From positions 124,820,123 to 124,884,122 of the forward strand of contig NC_088202.1 in the NCBI RefSeq assembly GCF_037126465.1: a stretch of DNA of 64,000 nucleotides, given 5' to 3'. Both the position numbers and the translations under genes were made by a program. This DNA comes from Ornithodoros turicata. Its lineage: Eukaryota; Arthropoda; Arachnida; Ixodida; Argasidae. The first letter of the stretch is position 1; each line of letters begins with the position of its first letter. Shown one piece after another: positions 1 through 10,984 of this stretch. The notes beneath the pieces were generated by a model that saw nothing but the letters and a program-made list of their open reading frames with translations, was not told the origin of the DNA and searched no databases.

Positions 1-540
1 GACCGCTGCGCCCTCTCTGTTACTTCTTATTGGTGACGTCATCATACACAAATGCCGAAGTTTTATAATGATATTGTTTGCCCTGTACTTAACACCTTTG
101 CTGATGTTAAGTGGCTGAAAAATTGTGTTTTGCGATAATTTATGCTAATCTCTTTTTGCCGTCTGTCACTTATGCGCATTTAATCAGCAGTTTGTCTGCT
201 TAAAAAAAAAAACGCTTGATTTGTTTTCATCCCTTCTTTTGTCGAATCCTGTTTCACTTCTCTACTTGGGTGTTTACTGCTCAGAAGGGTATCGCCTGGA
301 CGTTGAGAGGCATCGGATAAAAATAAAATCAATTAATTCTTAGCGTGCTGGTCCATCTGTGGATAAAACACTACCCAGCTCAACAATAGCGGATAATCAG
401 CGATTGATCTGGCAACCTGCGATGTTTTGACTATATCTGCCGAGGTGGTTATTTATCATATGCGCGTCTTTCTCCGTGGTTTCAATTTTCTATGAAAGAA
501 ATAATAGGGGGCACTTTTAGTCAGCGACACATACAGATTA
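1..540. other. No feature recognised
   Basis: AT-rich unique-looking DNA with a short A run near 201. No coding motif, TIR or repeat partner seen. Confidence 0.5.
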
Positions 541-700
541 GGATGGAAATTGGTGTTCTGAGGCTGGAACACCGAAGACACAAAGCCTCAAGTGCCTAAG
601 TACGATGAACGAAGAAAGAGGTAGAGCCCTGGATCGGTAATCCAGAAGATGTCGGTTCGAGTCCCGCAGCTGACTAACCTTTTCAGTGACTTCCTTCCAG
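541..700 (+). repeat. tRNA-like SINE family, copy 1
   Basis: This shares blocks with 47620-47718: ATGGAAATTG, GAGGCTGGAACAC, AGAAGATG, GGTTCGA, and GTGACTTCCTTCC at the end. Around 620-675 it resembles a tRNA: an anticodon-type stem CTGGA/TCCAG with a 7-nt loop TCGGTAA, and a T-arm-like GGTTCGAGTCC that fits a pol III B box. The stretch lacks a full acceptor stem and a clear D arm, so it is a tRNA-derived repeat and not a working tRNA. No target duplication was found. Confidence 0.45.
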
Positions 701-1167
701 GGTGTTCCTTGCAACGTATTTGCTTGACGCAACGTATTACTTCAGGGAACGAAACTTGTTGCTTGTGACTTCCTACTTTCTTTCTACATAGAGATTCTTA
801 ATATTTACAGCCCAGCTTGTTGTCCTTATGTACTGAATTAGCTGTACTGTATATTATGTACTGCTGAAAGTCTCATGTGTATGGGACGCTAAGCACAGGG
901 ACGCGGCCTTCAAGGCTCTTGTCAATTTCATTGTGAAATCTGGACTAGAAACCCTATACTAGACGGCGCGTGAACATTACCATGATCCTTGATGTGAACG
1001 GCGCGCTCGGTCCTGCGTGGTCGCGGTCGAGAGGCTCGACCCGGTGAACTTTTGCGGTGCGCTCGCACCTTCTGTGGTGCAATCGTACCGTTTCGTTTTT
1101 TTGGGGGGTAGCAGAATTCGCTTGCGCGGATTCGACCTCCCCTCGTTATTTTATCAACCACCAACCA
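701..1167. other. No feature recognised
   Basis: Mixed-composition DNA, GC-richer around 960-1060. Nothing recognisable. Confidence 0.45.
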
Positions 1168-1565
1168 CACTGTAACAGTTTTCACACCTTTAAAGGTTCA
1201 GTAATGTGCATGGCACACGCCTTTTCCGGTGTAATTCTGGTAACATCATAATGGAGTACGGTTTAGCACTAGTTTTCTTCACTCGTATTTGGTCTGTCCT
1301 CCAAAAATTCAGTCTTTCGGAGTCTCAACATTGTTGAACAGTTTTGTAGACGCTTGCACGTGCTCGATTATCGGTAGCGATGCATATATGCATTAACACG
1401 TATCTACGATATCCACGACATAATGAAGGCAAGATTTGCATTGACACCTGATCTTTTGTAGTGCTTTCTGAATTTTGCAAAATATCATCCTGGAGGTACA
1501 GTGTTAGGCACCCAGGTTTAACATGCATGGCGCACACCTTTAAAGGTGTGAAAAAGTTTACAGTG
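1168..1565. mobile_element. MITE, 398 bp, CACTGTAA termini, copy 1
   Basis: The ends are inverted: CACTGTAACAGTTTTCACAC on the left and the complement of GTGTGAAAAAGTTTACAGTG on the right, with the palindrome ACACCTTTAAAGGTGT in the right terminus. The flanks show an imperfect 9-bp direct repeat (CACCAACCA / AACCAACCA). The whole length aligns with 27365-27761. It has no coding capacity. The repeat length would suit a hAT or MULE, but I cannot assign a superfamily. Confidence 0.7.
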
Positions 1566-2309
1566 AACCAACCAACCTATGTACTGTGCAACAATGCGTG
1601 TACTTTCCGAGCAGTATTCTATTAAATTAGTCTCTGCAAGTGATTATGAACAACTGAACAGGAGGGAATTGAGCGATCTCGAGGAACGTTGTTGAGTGTA
1701 GAATTTCTGTAGTTTTGGGAACGTAAGAAAATAGGTGCAAGGTGAGAACGTGTTTATGTGCATGAATATAAATATGTTACAAAGAGGAGTCGAAATACGC
1801 ATATGTTACACTTTATTCGAGCCCTGATTTCTTACCATATTGCCGTAAACATGCGACAGGGTATTTCCCAGGGTATTTCGAACCATATTTCTCGCAGTAG
1901 TTTCAGTTATTATGCATTGTTGCGCAGCACTCGCGAGACAGCGAAATGTATAGATGTAAAAATGCCCCGAAACGCGGTGTGTACAGGGTGTCCCAGAAAA
2001 CGTGTCATTCTCCTTCAGCCGGTATAGTTCTTCCAAAGGTGTGCCAAGAATATTGGCGCTGTGTAGACTCGTGTTCGTCTTATATGTTATTGTCGGTTTG
2101 AATGGAACCCTGAGCCATTTTTATTGGAACATTCCTATTTCACGGTGAGGAATTAAAGGGGCCGCGTCACTTCGTTCTGAGTTATCCCGGATACGTGGGA
2201 AAGGCAGTTATTCACATCGGTGTGAACCTGCGTTATAGTTTTACAGCACAAGGAGTATCAGACGCGCAGATAATCAACACTGCGAATATCGAAGAGTCCT
2301 CCGGTGGTA
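1566..2309. other. Unassigned stretch with an orphan TIR
   Basis: At 1985-2012 there is CAGGGTGTCCCAGAAAACGT, the terminal sequence of the MITE family at 23980-24860. The opposite end is not visible nearby, so this is a solo end or truncated copy. The rest shows nothing. Confidence 0.5.
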
Positions 2310-2690
2310 TGGTGGTGGTAGTGAACCTGCTTGCTGTCGGCCACGCGCAGGCTGGTAACCGGGGCAAGTCACGACTAACGGGGGGGGGATAGTGCGTTCT
2401 GGGCCGACTTCACAGGGAACTGTGCCGACATTTGTCAGCTAACCACCACTGTCTTGACGCACTATCGCCTTAGTTGCTTGTGCGCCATAAAAACTCCAAT
2501 CATCATCATCATCATCGTCGTCGTCGTCGTCGTCTTCAAGCGTCTGAGGAAAACACAGGGAAAACACCCAGACAGTACAGCCGGCACCCGGATCCGAACT
2601 CTGGTCACCTTCCCGTCTCTGCATAGAATGCCGTCGTCATAACCACATACAGGCCACGAGCGCTGGTCGAAACTCCTCCGGTTCGGACAA
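2310..2690 (-). repeat. SINE family with (GGT)n tail, copy 1
   Basis: Shared blocks with 27985-28129 and 47150-47420 define the family: GGCCGACTTC, GGGAACTGTGCCGACA, CGTCTGAGGAAA and ACACCCAGACAG. Read on the minus strand it has a B-box-like AGTTCGGATCC near 2590, the shared body, and a GGT/CCA-rich tail at the left end (about 2305-2325). It is interrupted around 2425-2534 by the end of another SINE family. Confidence 0.5.
2470..2534 (+). repeat. SINE 3' end with (ATC)n tail inside another SINE
   Basis: GTTGCTTGTGCGCCATAAAA, then ACTCCAATC and ATC/GTC triplets. The same end motif (GCGCCA, A run, CCAAATCGTCATC) occurs at 50150-50195, where it is flanked by a perfect target duplication. Here it lies inside the (GGT)n-tailed SINE, so it inserted later. 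No clear duplication is seen at this site. Confidence 0.45.
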
Positions 2691-2804
2691 CGCTGCGTGC
2701 GTCTCCGCCAGTAGGCAGCGCGGGAGAGGTCACGTGCTTTTCAGTACCCAATAGGAATAGCCCTCGCTCCTTTGCCGTCTGAGCTTGGCGCGTATGCATC
2801 GCGT

Positions 2805-2998
2805 ACACTCTTAAATTCTGAACACCCTTTTTGGTGCAAATGCGGTGTAATTTGGGTGTACATCGTTTTGCACACCCCTGTTACACCTTTCTGGGGAAAA
2901 AAAGTTTGCATGAATGGGTTTGTAAGATGGGTGTGATAGTTACAGTGGCCGATTTTGAGGGTGTATCTGTGGCTACCGGTGTAAAAAGGGTGTAGCTG
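2805..2998. mobile_element. Degenerate MITE with ACACTCTTAA end
   Basis: The left end ACACTCTTAAATTCTG is shared with the 2-kb element at 29897 and, inverted, with 4630-4641. Inside are several GGGTGTA/TACACCC motifs, and the right end has CACCCTTTTTACACC in inverted orientation. The arms match poorly, so the limits are approximate. Confidence 0.35.
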
Positions 2999-3662
2999 AG
3001 CGAAAATGTTTAGCATTCTCGTGGAATATGAATGCCGAATACGCTAAGTCTTAATTTCCCTTCATGCCAAGACCTGTAAGAAACACAGAGGTTATCTTGA
3101 TTGTGAGTTGATACTCCAAGCAAATTCCTCACTGCAGTGTTTTTGTGTATGCAATCAAATTAAACTGGGACACCTCACCATTCGTTTTGACTCGAAGGCG
3201 AGCAGGGCTCTCGACAAGACAAGTAATGTATACAGTATCTGTTTCCTCTTAGAAAGGAAATGCCACTTCCTTTCTAAGTGAGCTTTCGGTTCACTATCCC
3301 ATTTATGTGAGGTTTGAAACCTATCACTAAATTTGAGAGCGTGTATTCTTGTCCAAACGTATATCCATGTATCAGACCGTATGTTGCTCAAATATGGCAC
3401 CGGTTTGGAATTGACATATTAGGACAATGTTGGTCCGCAATGCATTATATCTTCATGCTATGCATTTACTTCGGCTGATATGCGTAATACGCTAACTATG
3501 GAAACAAAGCTGCACACGTTACATCATTGTGTAAGTGTGTTGACTTACACCAAAAATGGGATCAGCTAGGTATCATTCAATTACACTCCAGATGCTGTTG
3601 AAGTAGCACCTCTCCTAGAGGGTGTGCTTTCATCTTAGGGTGTCGATTTACACCAAAAGTAA
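2999..3662. other. No feature recognised
   Basis: A short inverted pair AGAAAGGAAATG / CATTTCC-type lies near 3250. GGTATCATTCAATTACAC at 3573 is repeated, diverged, just right of the next element (4592-4610), so the two flanks may belong to one older repeat. Confidence 0.4.
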
Positions 3663-3670
3663 CCAGTTAG

Positions 3671-4583
3671 CAGAGTTCGAGGTAACTCGTTACAAGTAAC
3701 TCGTTACTGTAACTAAGTTCCTTTTTTTGGTAACTTGTAACGTAACTCGGTACTTTTGCGCCGTGGTAACTTTCAGAGGAACTCGTTCCTTTTTTTGGTA
3801 ACTTAGTCAAAGTAACTTAAGTTAAGTTCCAAGTTACTTTTAACTCGCTTTTCACTCACGTCCACACATTTTCTTGCTTTCTCTCCGGTTCCTTAATGGC
3901 ATATTTTGCCATAAAACGTGATATTCAATGAGTGACAGTATTTTATTCAGGAAATAAGAACTGCTGCCATTGAAATAAAGCTGAACCATTGTGCGCCCAC
4001 AGGGGGCAAGATGCAAAGCGTTCGAATAAACCTCTATCAGAGAAACGTCATCATGACATATTGGTAGACAGACTGAAACCGAAACAAAGCGGAAGGACGG
4101 CTGGGTTCCACGAACGGGCATTTGTTCGCTGTCTCCCATTGAAAGAAAAGTAGGACCGAGGGTCTCGTCCATTCAAGGGGTCATGTCGTAATCCCCTCAA
4201 GGCTGTGGCTTTCGGGCGCGACCTTGTTCACCTCTAGCTTCGTAGTTCAATTCTATCAAATTTTGGCGCTGTCGAACACTATGACGTCATTTATTTACAA
4301 ACAGGGAGAGGTCTATTGTTGGGCATAAAGCAAAACGATCTAAGCGTGTTGCACTCCTCCGCAGGCAACTCAAGGTCTAACTCAACTGCTCGCGCCCTGC
4401 ACCTGCGTAATGCTATTTTGTGTCCGGAGTAACTTGGAAGTAACTCGTTCTTTTTGTTAAGTAACTCAGTAACTGCGAGTTAGATTTCATGCTGAAGAAC
4501 TTCGTTATTAACTTAGTTACATTTAGCACGCGGTAACTTAACTTGTAACGAGTTGTTTTTGACGGGTAACTTCTCAATCTATG
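3671..4583. mobile_element. Non-autonomous hAT, 913 bp
   Basis: Perfect 8-bp direct repeats CCAGTTAG lie at 3663-3670 and 4584-4591. Terminal repeats start CAGAGTTCGAG (left) and, read inward from the right, CATAGATTGAG. About 150-170 bp inside each end are rich in GTAACTCGTTAC-type motifs. An 8-bp duplication and a CA...TG terminus define hAT elements. There is no transposase ORF. Confidence 0.75.
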
Positions 4584-4591
4584 CCAGTTAG

Positions 4592-6299
4592 GGTATCATC
4601 CAATTATACCCAAGAAGGTGTTATAAAATTTAAGAGTGTATACATGTGCTCGTGGATTTCTCTCTCGCAAAACATCTTGCCCTCAATACTCTGACGTATA
4701 TAGTGCAGCGGGTGCGTCCATGATGTGATGAAGCATGATGTGATGAATAAATATCAGAATATCACAACGCATCCCATGTGTCGTGCTAGAACAGAAGAAT
4801 GTCTCTTCCGTTAAGTCATTTCGTATTTGCTGACTGGGAAGATTCATGAGCAGTATAGCAATAAAGCGCAACAGTCTCATGGAGATTAGAAAAAAAGTAT
4901 TTGGAAAACAGAATATCTATAGGGAAAAGTCTCTATATGGCCATTACCGTATCTTCAAGTGTGTATATCGCTGTTGGTATACGCTGATGCATATATATTG
5001 TCTCATGTTGCAATTATGGTGTTGGCTTCTGAACCCAACGCTATTCTCGCGGCACTGCATGGTCGTGCAGTCTTGCGGTGGGGTAGCGCGTTAAACAGAC
5101 CATTTTACCCCATCTTGGTGCGAGGCCGCTTGTGTCCTGCCATCCGTAACTTTGCATGCGCATGAAATATAGAGACATAAACCCTGCACTCACGGAGTTA
5201 ATTGTTAACAGGAAAAAGAGAAGGGAAAATTAAGTGCGTAGATAAGAACATGTCAGAGCTGCCATGAAAAATGACAGTCGCGCGGCAGCAAACAATATGC
5301 TCCGCTGCCGACATCCACGACGCGCTGATTTTATATAAGGGACGATCCAAAGGGCCCCGAGGCAGTTCGGGAGACGTGACGGAAGGGTTGGCTTTGGGTG
5401 CCTTTTGCTGATATTCCCTCTTTATTTATTATTTTGCGTTACCCAGTCCTCTTAGAAGTTTCGTTACGTGATAAACGGGTTTCACTTCGGGTGGAATGCG
5501 CTCCGAAAACGTCGATAACGAGAACGCTTAATAGCAGCAGAAGTTGTGCAACTGCCGCTCGCCCCTATCAGATATCCGCGGGCGCTTTTTGTCCTGAAAG
5601 TTGGAGCTTGAAAATTTGCAGATAGCGCTGGGTGATGGAGGACTGCAAGTGCTGAGCAGGCGGTTGTACTTTTTCAAGTAATAGTGCGTGCATGCGTATG
5701 TGAGAAGGAAATGGCTATTAGGTTAGGCTTTTCACCTGAGACTTTACTGCGCGACTATTCGAAAGGAATTAGTCATTGGCCTCACAAATCGGTTGGAGAT
5801 GAGCCTGCCTTCTTCACTCCCTCATCTTCTTGTCATCATCATCTTATCATCATCTTCAGCTATACAGTCGTGACGACGTCCACAGCTGTGAGGCGAACAA
5901 CGTTGTTGTACAACGTGTTGTACATAGAGGCGCTATACCGCATATGCAACTTTTTTTCAGCAGCGGAGCTGCGATTTAGCTACATTTTAAATTGGTTATG
6001 GAAAAAAGTATTTCCGCTACAAATATGGGTAGCAGCGGACTCTTTCTCCGTTACCGCTGCTTTTCATAATATGGAAGACGTGGAACACAGAGAAAAAGAG
6101 AACGGCTTACTTACGGAGAACGGAAGTTACTTGCTAATCAGGCGGGCTGATGTGACATTCTTCTTCAATTTCACTAACTCTCATAAGCTAAGCGCATTCG
6201 AATATTTAGGAATATAATTTGTGGTATTCTGTGCGTTTTTGAATTTTTTATCTCACATTTGCGAAACACAAACCGATATGTATAACATACTGCATAATA
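4592..6299. other. No recognised gene
   Basis: Relic of an ACACTC-type end at 4630-4641 (TTTAAGAGTGTA). An open frame of 177 codons runs 5684-6217 (+), but it has no recognisable domain, low-complexity stretches and no orthologue that I know, so it is not called as a gene. Confidence 0.4.
5331..5370 (+). promoter_or_regulatory. Possible TATA/Inr core promoter
   Basis: TTATATAAGG at 5331-5340 is followed about 30 bases on by GGCAGTTC (5361-5368), which resembles an arthropod initiator. The downstream sequence is GC-richer than average. No transcript-like ORF with known homology follows, so this may be chance. Confidence 0.15.
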
Positions 6300-6310
6300 T
6301 GAGCTACGAA

Positions 6311-6442
6311 TCTCAAGGAGAAGACCCGAGACAGGGGAAAAATTAACAGACAACAAATTCCGTCTGTTGAATTTGTTGTCTGTTAATTTTTCGCCTATCT
6401 CGGGTCTCCTCCTTGCCATTATGTAACTTTCACTGTTATCGA
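6311..6442. repeat. Snap-back insertion with 11-bp duplication
   Basis: Arms 6317-6360 and 6369-6412 pair over 44 bp with three mismatches and an 8-nt loop. A 30-nt unpaired piece follows on the right. The insert is flanked by perfect TGAGCTACGAA at 6300-6310 and 6443-6453. The arm sequence (CCCGAGAC, AACAGAC, ACAA blocks) is related to the insert at 10985-11162. This looks like a retroposed copy that folded back during reverse transcription. Confidence 0.65.
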
Positions 6443-6453
6443 TGAGCTACGAA

Positions 6454-7098
6454 GCTATTTTCCGTCATTACAACCAGTTGCAAAACTATAGTGTCACCGT
6501 GTTGATATAGGACATTTCAAACTGTTGTGTTTTGCAGCTTCAATGTTCGGAGCAGATACACAAACTGTCGTGCCTTTTGGAACAGGAATACGAAAATATA
6601 TCGGGACATCATGCATATATACATATATCTATAGTCATTGCACTACAAAGGTATATACCACCGACTTTGCTTCAAGTTGTTCGTGCCAGACGCCAACCAT
6701 ATCTGGCAAGTTAGAATTACCTTAGATTACACAGGTTGCCGAACGCGATCTGGTTATTTTCTCACATTAAGTACGTCACACTGTAGGTATGCGAGCCACA
6801 CAGAATGAAGAAATGATAACATTATTCGGGAGTCTGTATCCCAGCATGCTTATTGCTCTTTGCACACTTGCTTGGTGAAGCTCACAGGCGATGAACTTGA
6901 AAGCAAATGATTGTTTACAGCGTCTGACATATCTAGGGAAAAGTTGCATGTTTTTTGTTTTTGTTTTTTTTTACCACAGAGAGAACCGATCTATCCGTCA
7001 ACAGCAAACAGACGGAAAAGTTTGAGGTCGGGATTCGGGGATATCTCGCATAAAATACTGTTATTGCAGAAAAAAAGTCTTGTGTTCGATAACAGTCA
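6454..7098. other. No gene recognised
   Basis: Includes a dispersed repeat (6704-6763). Otherwise only T-rich runs near 6960. Confidence 0.45.
6704..6763. repeat. 60-bp dispersed repeat
   Basis: TAGAATTAC, TTACACAGGTTGCCGAAC and ATCTGGTTATTTTCT recur at 20642-20697 with a few changes. Limits and family unknown. Confidence 0.5.
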
Positions 7099-7135
7099 TG
7101 GGGAGTAACTCAGTTACAAGTAACTAGTTACCGAA
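7099..7135. repeat. Fragment of GTAACT-rich hAT end
   Basis: GGAGTAACTCAGTTACAAGT and then AACTAGTTAC match the subterminal motif of the hAT at 3671-4583. Only this fragment is seen. Confidence 0.4.
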
Positions 7136-7734
7136 TCTTTGGGTGTTGATGCGATGGTGCCTTGTCCCTTTCAATTTCCTTGTAGGATCCCTCTGCACAA
7201 CTCGATTTGTAGGACGACACGCGATTCCCAAGGTAGTTTTGTTTTAAACCGTGACATCCAGCTAGCGTGAGGAAAGAATATGACATGTTGTTTTAGCCTT
7301 TCGTATATAGATGGCGCCTCCTGCTAAGGAAGCACCAGTTGTTTCAGGAAACCTTTGGAGCTTTCTGCTGGAAGAAATTCAGCAGAAAGCTCCAGCTTGT
7401 GCAGATGATTTTCTGAGTTTAAGGAAGCTCTTCGTGTTGTTCACCACCGGAATTCCATGTGCACCATATGCGCATAATGGCTCATATGCGCTATCGCCAT
7501 TAAATTACATCTTACACGCGTGTCATCTCAAAGTCAGGATCAATGTAAAATAATATATCTTGGCTGTAAGTAGCGGTATACTTTATGCTGCATGCTGGCT
7601 ATGTGAGGGAACATAAATATTGCACCGTCTTTAGACAGATTCGCCAACGAGATGCCTGTACGGTAAGGCGTTGCCTATAAAGAAGTGTACGCTAGCGGAA
7701 AAGTTGCGGCATCGTATTTACGTTACTTTTATTT
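7136..7734. other. No gene recognised
   Basis: An 80-codon frame starts at 7311 (+) just after a T-rich stretch ending in AG. It spans a perfect hairpin, has no known motif, and is not called. Confidence 0.35.
7357..7393. repeat. Perfect 14-bp hairpin
   Basis: GGAGCTTTCTGCTG (7357-7370) pairs with CAGCAGAAAGCTCC (7380-7393) across a 9-nt loop. No U tract follows, so it is not a terminator. Origin unknown. Confidence 0.5.
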
Positions 7735-7840
7735 GATATCGCGTTACTTTTTCGCATTTGTAGCGACGCTAGTATTGCGATACGTTTTTGGGGAGTAGCG
7801 GGTAGCTGTGTTTCGTCACTTCTTTTTGGTTGCGGGTACT
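7735..7840. repeat. Dispersed repeat, partner at 21975
   Basis: ATATCGCGTTACTTTTTCGC and TGTAGCGACGCTAGTAT recur at 21975-22082 with scattered changes. The GCGTTACTTTTTCG motif suggests the edge of a hAT-like or other MITE. Confidence 0.45.
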
Positions 7841-10277
7841 ATACACTGCATGCAGGCGCTTCCGGCTTAGCATGAAATCCCTGTGTCAGAGGATACCTTG
7901 AAGCAACTGAACAGTTACGTGATTGTTTGGGGGTTGAATTAAGATGGGATGTTTATGTTGGCGAGAACAAAAAATAATAGGGAGAGGAAGATAATTATGC
8001 TCGACCAATAGCGAACAGTGGGTTTCAGTTCCGACTGTGTCCTGTCCAATTCCCTTGCATTCAGAGCCCCAGCACATCGCATATCTCCTACCGATATAGG
8101 TCAGCATATGAAGAGACCATCTACAATTTATCAGCGAAGCAGTTTCCACGGAATCTCGAAAAGCAAATACTCCCTCTTCACTCGCAAACTTTGCGGTCAG
8201 CTGTAGTTTTCGAGCAACTTCCTATCGATTCTTAGAAACATATACGTGTACACAAAAAACGGTGGAAGAAACGAAAAAGAAAGGCAGCTTTCGGTCTTCC
8301 CTCTTGGATAGCAGGGACTGACATAGCAGAGAGACACCGCTTTGGGCGGGAAGTTGGAACAAGAAACCCCCGTCCGACGGCTTATGCTCGGCGGAGCGTG
8401 AATGGTGGGGTTGCTTTCAGTGCTCCCCGATAGGGGCAGCACACAGCTGAGCCTCTCCCCCCCCCCCTCCCCCCGAAGCTATATCCGTTCGCGTTCTGCG
8501 TTTCCTCCTCTCTGCCGCTCGTCACAATCGATATAGCTGCACAAGGAGACAAACTAGAACAAGCAATGGGGAATAGTATCACGGCATATGTGACAGTGAA
8601 GGCTTGTTGTTAGAATGAATTAATTGCTGCGCTGTGTATGTACTGAGAAGCTCCACTATTGACCTCGCAGACCAGTGCATGATGCCATGTTTTTTTTTTT
8701 TTCCTTGTGATTTTGTGAACACTTTTCAACGTTGATACACCACGAACCACGATGATGAGTCGCCGCGAGGGAAGAAAGGAAATCAGGGATGAAATTTCAG
8801 ATGCGCTTTGTTGCTGTTGCATGGCGCATGCTGTAGATTTTGAGTATGCACAATTGAGCTGCCTCATTTTCTTTTAAATTTTATCTTTCGCACGGAAAAC
8901 CTTCGTAAGTAAAAGTCTTTCAATTACGCCTTGATCTCCCACACAACTAAGAAAACCTCAGTCGCATACATTCACCAGGAAAGAGCATTTTGCACAGAAA
9001 AAACAAACAAAAAGGAAATAGGGAAAACTTCCGCACGTTTACAACTATCCAGACCATGCATAAAACTTTAATGTCAACGATGATGTTAATTTTTGTCTGG
9101 GTTATGAGCTGCAAAGAAACTACAGAAGGAAAACAGAGGAATCCTCAGTCGTTGTGGTAAGACTAGACATGTTGCGCACTATTTTTGGTACAATCTTAGC
9201 AGCATGCGGACTTCTTACACATAGCTCAGTACTTGTGTTGGGTGCGTGTGTGTGTGTGTGTGATCTGTGTCTCCCTTCCACAGTGTCTTCTGGTATGTTC
9301 TCTCCCACAAGCTGCCGATCCTCGCCCTATCTTAAGGGACCTCTGTGATCCCCCCCCTGCCAACTCGTGTCACCGTCGTTCTTTCTCCCTCACAACTTCC
9401 GCTTGGACTGAGATGCGCACTGCATTTTTCTGTCGCTTCAGATATGACTCTCCGTCGTCGTCCCGTATCAGCCTTCGTGATCCCCCCGCCCTGCTTCCCT
9501 TTTTCCTCCTCTTCCTAGTGTCGCACCTTCCTCGCGCGGTTCATCCTTCTATCTCACAACACCCCTTCTTGCGCAAAATCGACAGCGCGAGAACTGTTCG
9601 ATAAAGGCGCTAAAATGAGGGAGAACTCTGCCATGGAATGGAGGGGAATAAACAAAAGGAAAGAAGGACGAGAAAAAAAAAAAGCCCGGATGAAGTCGGG
9701 ATAGAATCACGACTGGGGAAAGAAAAGGAGAGCTTCCCTCTGTTTCGCGATCCCTTTCCCTCGTGTATGGTGAGCCGTTTTGTGTCTGCGAGTGTTTTAT
9801 TTCTGTCGTCTGCTGTCTCCTTCCCGCTACGCTGGAACCCAGCTAACAGAGCGCGACACCCGCTGCATCCTCAGTGGCAGCATTCCCATTCCCTGTGCGC
9901 CAGCAGCGGTGCATGGCGCACATAGACGCCCTCTCAGCAGCGCCTCGCGAACTGATCAATGAGAACGCGGAGCCGATGTGTTGTTGAAAGTTTGGAAAGC
10001 ACTTTATTGATCGCACAGCGCGAAAGACGAAGCGGAAAAATGGCAGCGAAGGAGAGAGTGATGTCTCCTCGTCCTGTAAGATCCGCGTGCGGATGAAGAA
10101 AGCAGGAAAATCGAATTTGAGAGCGCGTTACTTGCGACGAGTAGTATTTGCTTTGAATGGGGATATTTGTGTGCCTGTTTTATGTCGTTGGCGGAGTTTT
10201 TACGGGGATTTATCGTAGATATAGCGAGACGACGGCAGTGCGCGGCTCTGATCAAGTCACACCGGTATGGTCTAAAG

Positions 10278-10278
<1 letters not shown>
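7841..10278. other. No gene recognised
   Basis: Holds a C run at 8458-8474, a T run at 8692-8702, a (GT)n at 9247-9262 and a pyrimidine-rich stretch 9340-9560. ATTGATCG / CGATCAATAAAG near 9998-10011 could be a minus-strand polyadenylation signal, but no coding frame upstream supports a gene. Confidence 0.4.
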
Positions 10279-10279
<1 letters not shown>

Positions 10280-10320
<41 letters not shown>

Positions 10321-10334
10321 GAGAGAGAGAGAGC
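10280..10334. repeat. Compound (TA)n(GA)n microsatellite
   Basis: About 18 TA units followed by ACA and about 8 GA units. It creates long but meaningless Tyr/Ile-repeat frames on both strands. Confidence 0.95.
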
Positions 10335-10582
10335 GACGTTCGGCAATTCAACAGCAGACCGGGAATATCAAGGACAGTAAATTGTAAGAAAGATCCGAGT
10401 ATACGAAAAACAGGAAGACGTAGAAAGTAACGGTATGTCAAACATTTGACAGGGTGTTGTGTTGGTTCTGCTGAATTCACGCGGCCTTATTCTAAAGGCA
10501 TACGTTGGTAGGAGCCCGAAGAGAAGATTGGTGGTTCAAGTACTATGGCAGTAACTTAGCAAGGCAACACATTAATGTTAAG

Positions 10583-10965
10583 AAGGGAGTTGCCTCAGGA
10601 CAGAAGCCGCCGATATTTCGAACAGAGACTGTTCTTCTTCTGGGCACCGTCCTCATCATTGGCATGGTATTTAAATGGTTAGGTGTGACGTGTTTAAAGG
10701 TTCATGCGAATTGTGGGTCAACAGCCCGGAGGGAAGAAAGGTCCGTACGGGTTTTTACGGCGTACGGACCTTTCTTCCCTCCGGGCTGTTGACCCACAAT
10801 TCGCATGAACCTTTAAACACGTCACACCTAACCATTTAAATACCATGCCAATGATGAGGACGGTGCCCAGAAGAAGAACAGTCTCTGTTCGAAATATCGG
10901 CGGCTTCTGTCCTGAGGCAACTCCCTTCCTACATCTCTACCGGTTCGCTGGATTTCTACCCATCT
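10583..10965. repeat. Snap-back insertion, 167-bp perfect arms, 14-bp duplication
   Basis: Arm 10583-10749 is, by my reading, an exact reverse complement of 10761-10927 with an 11-nt loop. A 38-nt single-copy piece (10928-10965) follows on the right. Perfect ACATTAATGTTAAG occurs at 10569-10582 and 10966-10979. The duplication length suits LINE-type target-primed insertion, and the exact arms suggest a young event. No ORF of interest. Confidence 0.75.
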
Positions 10966-10984
10966 ACATTAATGTTAAGTGTTG

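Noticed and set aside
600..680. tRNA-Thr-like gene
   Set aside because: The anticodon and T arms are plausible, but the D arm and acceptor stem are missing, and a degraded sister copy exists at 47620.
5684..6217. 177-codon open frame (+)
   Set aside because: No known motif, low-complexity His/Ile and Phe stretches, and no start or splice context that I trust. Length alone is not rare in 64 kb.
7311..7553. 80-codon frame after an AG-ending T-rich stretch
   Set aside because: Exon-like start, but it spans a perfect hairpin and has no homology that I recognise.
10004..10480. 158-codon frame (-) and overlapping frames (+)
   Set aside because: They run through the (TA)n(GA)n microsatellite, giving artificial Tyr-Ile and Arg-Glu repeats.
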